A stretch of DNA of 21,172 bases from Firmicutes bacterium CAG:170 (GTDB taxonomy: Bacteria > Bacillota > Clostridia > Oscillospirales > Oscillospiraceae), in assembly GCA_000436735.1 (NCBI GenBank), contig FR887116.1, positions 1-21,172 of the forward strand, given 5' to 3'. Position 1 is the first letter of the stretch, and every line of letters starts with the position of its first letter. The position numbers and the translations under genes were made by a program. Shown in pieces: positions 19,873 to 21,172 of the stretch. The notes under the pieces are model-generated. The model was given only the letters and a program-made list of their open reading frames with translations, did not search any database and was not told the DNA's origin.

Positions 19873-21172
19873 ATGGAACAAAAGAAACGAGTAAATTGCT
19901 TATATCGCGTATCAACAATCGGTCAGGTTGAAAAAGATGATATTCCCATGCAGCGGCAATACTGCCGGGAGTTCATCGCATCACACCCTGACTGGGTTTT
20001 ACAAAATGAGTTTTACGAAAAAGGCGTATCCGGTTTCAAAAAATCTGCAAAAGAGCGTGACGCCATGCAGGAATTGCAGCAGGAAGCCGTTGCCGGGAGC
20101 TTTGACATTCTGCTTGTCTATATGTTTGACCGTCTCGGCCGTAGAGATGACGAAACGCCCTTTGTCGTAGAGTGGTTTGTCCGTAATGGTGTTGAAGTTT
20201 GGAGCGCCGTAGAGGGGCAGCAGCGGTTCGACAATCATGTTGACAAGCTGCTTAACTATATCCGCTACTGGCAGGCATCCGGCGAGAGCATCAAGACCTC
20301 CGTGCGCGTGAAAACCCGCATGGAGCAGCTTACAAAGGACGGCTGCTTCACCGGCGGCATTGTACCATTTGGCTACAAGCTCCAGAAGCAGGGACGGATC
20401 AATAAGAAGAATCAAGAGGTCAATGATTTTGTAATCGACGAGGACGCCGCAGAAATCGTGCGTTTCATCTTTTACAAATATGTCAACGAAGGCTACGGCG
20501 CGCAGAGGATTTCCCACTACCTTTTGGAAAACGGGATTCGCCGCGCAGACGGTTCCATGATTCCGAATACAACGATCGTCCGCATGATAAAGAACAAGCT
20601 ATACATGGGTGTAATTTCAAACGGAAACGCTGAATCGGAAATCATTCCAGAGCTTCAGATCGTGGACGAAGCGACCTTTCGACGAGCGCAGGAGTTAATG
20701 GAAAAACGGACAACACACCATGCGGATACGCCGCTAAATCTGCGCGGCAGTTCTCTGTTGGTAGGGAATATCTTCTGCGGGCATTGTAAAAACCGGCTGA
20801 CGCTGACGACCTCCGGCAAGAAGTATATCCGCAAAGATGGAACGGTGCGCAATCAGGTCAAAAGCCGTTATCAATGCCATTTTAAGGCCCGGCATCCTGA
20901 CCTCTGCGACGGTCAATCCGGCTACGGCGTTATCAAGCTGGATGAAATTGTGGACGCTCTGGTGCGCTATCAGCTCTCCAGAATCCGCGTTTCTGCCAAG
21001 GATAGTCTGATCGCCGAGCAGCACGAAAAAGCCGCAGCGCTTGCCAGAAGCCGCTACAAAATGTCTGCCATGCGGCTGGAGGAAAAGCAAAAGGAGCTTT
21101 CTGACTATGAAGCCGAAACAATCAACGTCATTCGCGGTAAAAGCCGCTTGAATGTTGACCTGCTGAACAGCC
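19873..21172 (+). CDS. Large serine recombinase (TnpX/TndX-like), truncated by window edge
   Basis: 433 codons are visible and the frame is still open at the right edge. ATG 19873 has GGAG (19861-19864) at an 8-nt distance. The N-terminal resolvase domain has YRVST with catalytic S14, and LVYMFDRLGRRDDE, the conserved D-R-LGR helix. A Recombinase domain follows (GGIVPFGYKL, AAEIVRFIFYKYVNEGYGAQRISHYL, IVRMIKNKLYMG), then a zinc ribbon (CGHC ... YQCHFKARHPDLC) and the beginning of a coiled coil. This enzyme integrates and excises ICEs of the Tn1549/Tn5397 type, so the element's end is likely shortly beyond the window. No stop or frameshift is seen. Confidence 0.96.
   Translation, partial: MEQKKRVNCLYRVSTIGQVEKDDIPMQRQYCREFIASHPDWVLQNEFYEKGVSGFKKSAKERDAMQELQQEAVAGSFDILLVYMFDRLGRRDDETPFVVEWFVRNGVEVWSAVEGQQRFDNHVDKLLNYIRYWQASGESIKTSVRVKTRMEQLTKDGCFTGGIVPFGYKLQKQGRINKKNQEVNDFVIDEDAAEIVRFIFYKYVNEGYGAQRISHYLLENGIRRADGSMIPNTTIVRMIKNKLYMGVISNGNAESEIIPELQIVDEATFRRAQELMEKRTTHHADTPLNLRGSSLLVGNIFCGHCKNRLTLTTSGKKYIRKDGTVRNQVKSRYQCHFKARHPDLCDGQSGYGVIKLDEIVDALVRYQLSRIRVSAKDSLIAEQHEKAAALARSRYKMSAMRLEEKQKELSDYEAETINVIRGKSRLNVDLLNS

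Noticed and set aside
1..21172. CRISPR array, tRNA, rRNA or IS element
   Set aside because: No regularly spaced repeats of array type, no cloverleaf with CCA-type end, no rRNA-like sequence and no DDE transposase were seen.

Overview
The window looks like part of an integrative and conjugative element (ICE) of the Tn1549/CTn family from a gut Clostridia (Oscillospiraceae/Ruminococcaceae-like) genome. The reasons are the gene order of a Firmicutes conjugation module (relaxase, PcfB-like, ArdC-like, VirD4, Maff2, TrbL/VirB6, PrgI, VirB4), a moderately GC-rich composition with strong GGAGG ribosome binding sites, a Spo0A-C-like regulator, and a large serine recombinase at the right edge. The organism is inferred from gene families; no rRNA or tRNA is present.

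Layout. 1-2573: relaxase (cut by the left edge), PcfB-like accessory protein and an ArdC-like protein, tightly packed on +. 2574-2936: non-coding, holding a roughly 157-nt arm-and-fork inverted-repeat structure and a second hairpin. 2937-3389: an AT-richer HEPN-like cargo gene with its own promoter. 3500-8559 and on to 11591: the core transfer genes on + (a 39-aa membrane peptide, VirD4, Maff2, TrbL-like, PrgI, VirB4), interrupted twice by antisense cargo. The first insert is an Abi_2-family HEPN gene preceded by a predicted small RNA; the second is a 113-aa membrane protein. The last transfer ORF is a VirB4 ATPase fused in frame to an NlpC/P60 peptidase. A strong terminator at about 11607-11647 ends this half.

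11646-18283: a regulated surface-protein cassette. A BlaI-type repressor and a BlaR1-type M56 protease, whose extracellular part is an M23/LytM domain, are transcribed leftwards. Two large paralogous lipoproteins (propeller-like N-terminus plus solute-binding-like C-terminus) and a 53-aa ORF are transcribed rightwards. ACTAT-N4-ATAGT dyads lie in the shared promoter region, suggesting one repressor controls both arms.

18284-21172: a strong terminator, a Spo0A C-terminal-domain-like gene preceded by two 11-bp direct repeats 20 bp apart, a small zinc-ribbon protein, a TnpW-like small ORF and the start of a large serine recombinase that runs off the right edge.

The most interesting points are: (1) a toxin/antitoxin-RNA-like unit, Abi_2 with a small RNA that has a consensus promoter and an intrinsic terminator just before the toxin ORF; (2) the VirB4-NlpC/P60 fusion; (3) the fork-shaped element at 2609-2765; (4) a palindrome GTCCC-RACTT-GGGAC, intact in three copies and with one changed base in a fourth, all at module boundaries; (5) an apparent ATA start codon for prgI; (6) the BlaI/BlaR1-M23 lipoprotein regulon.
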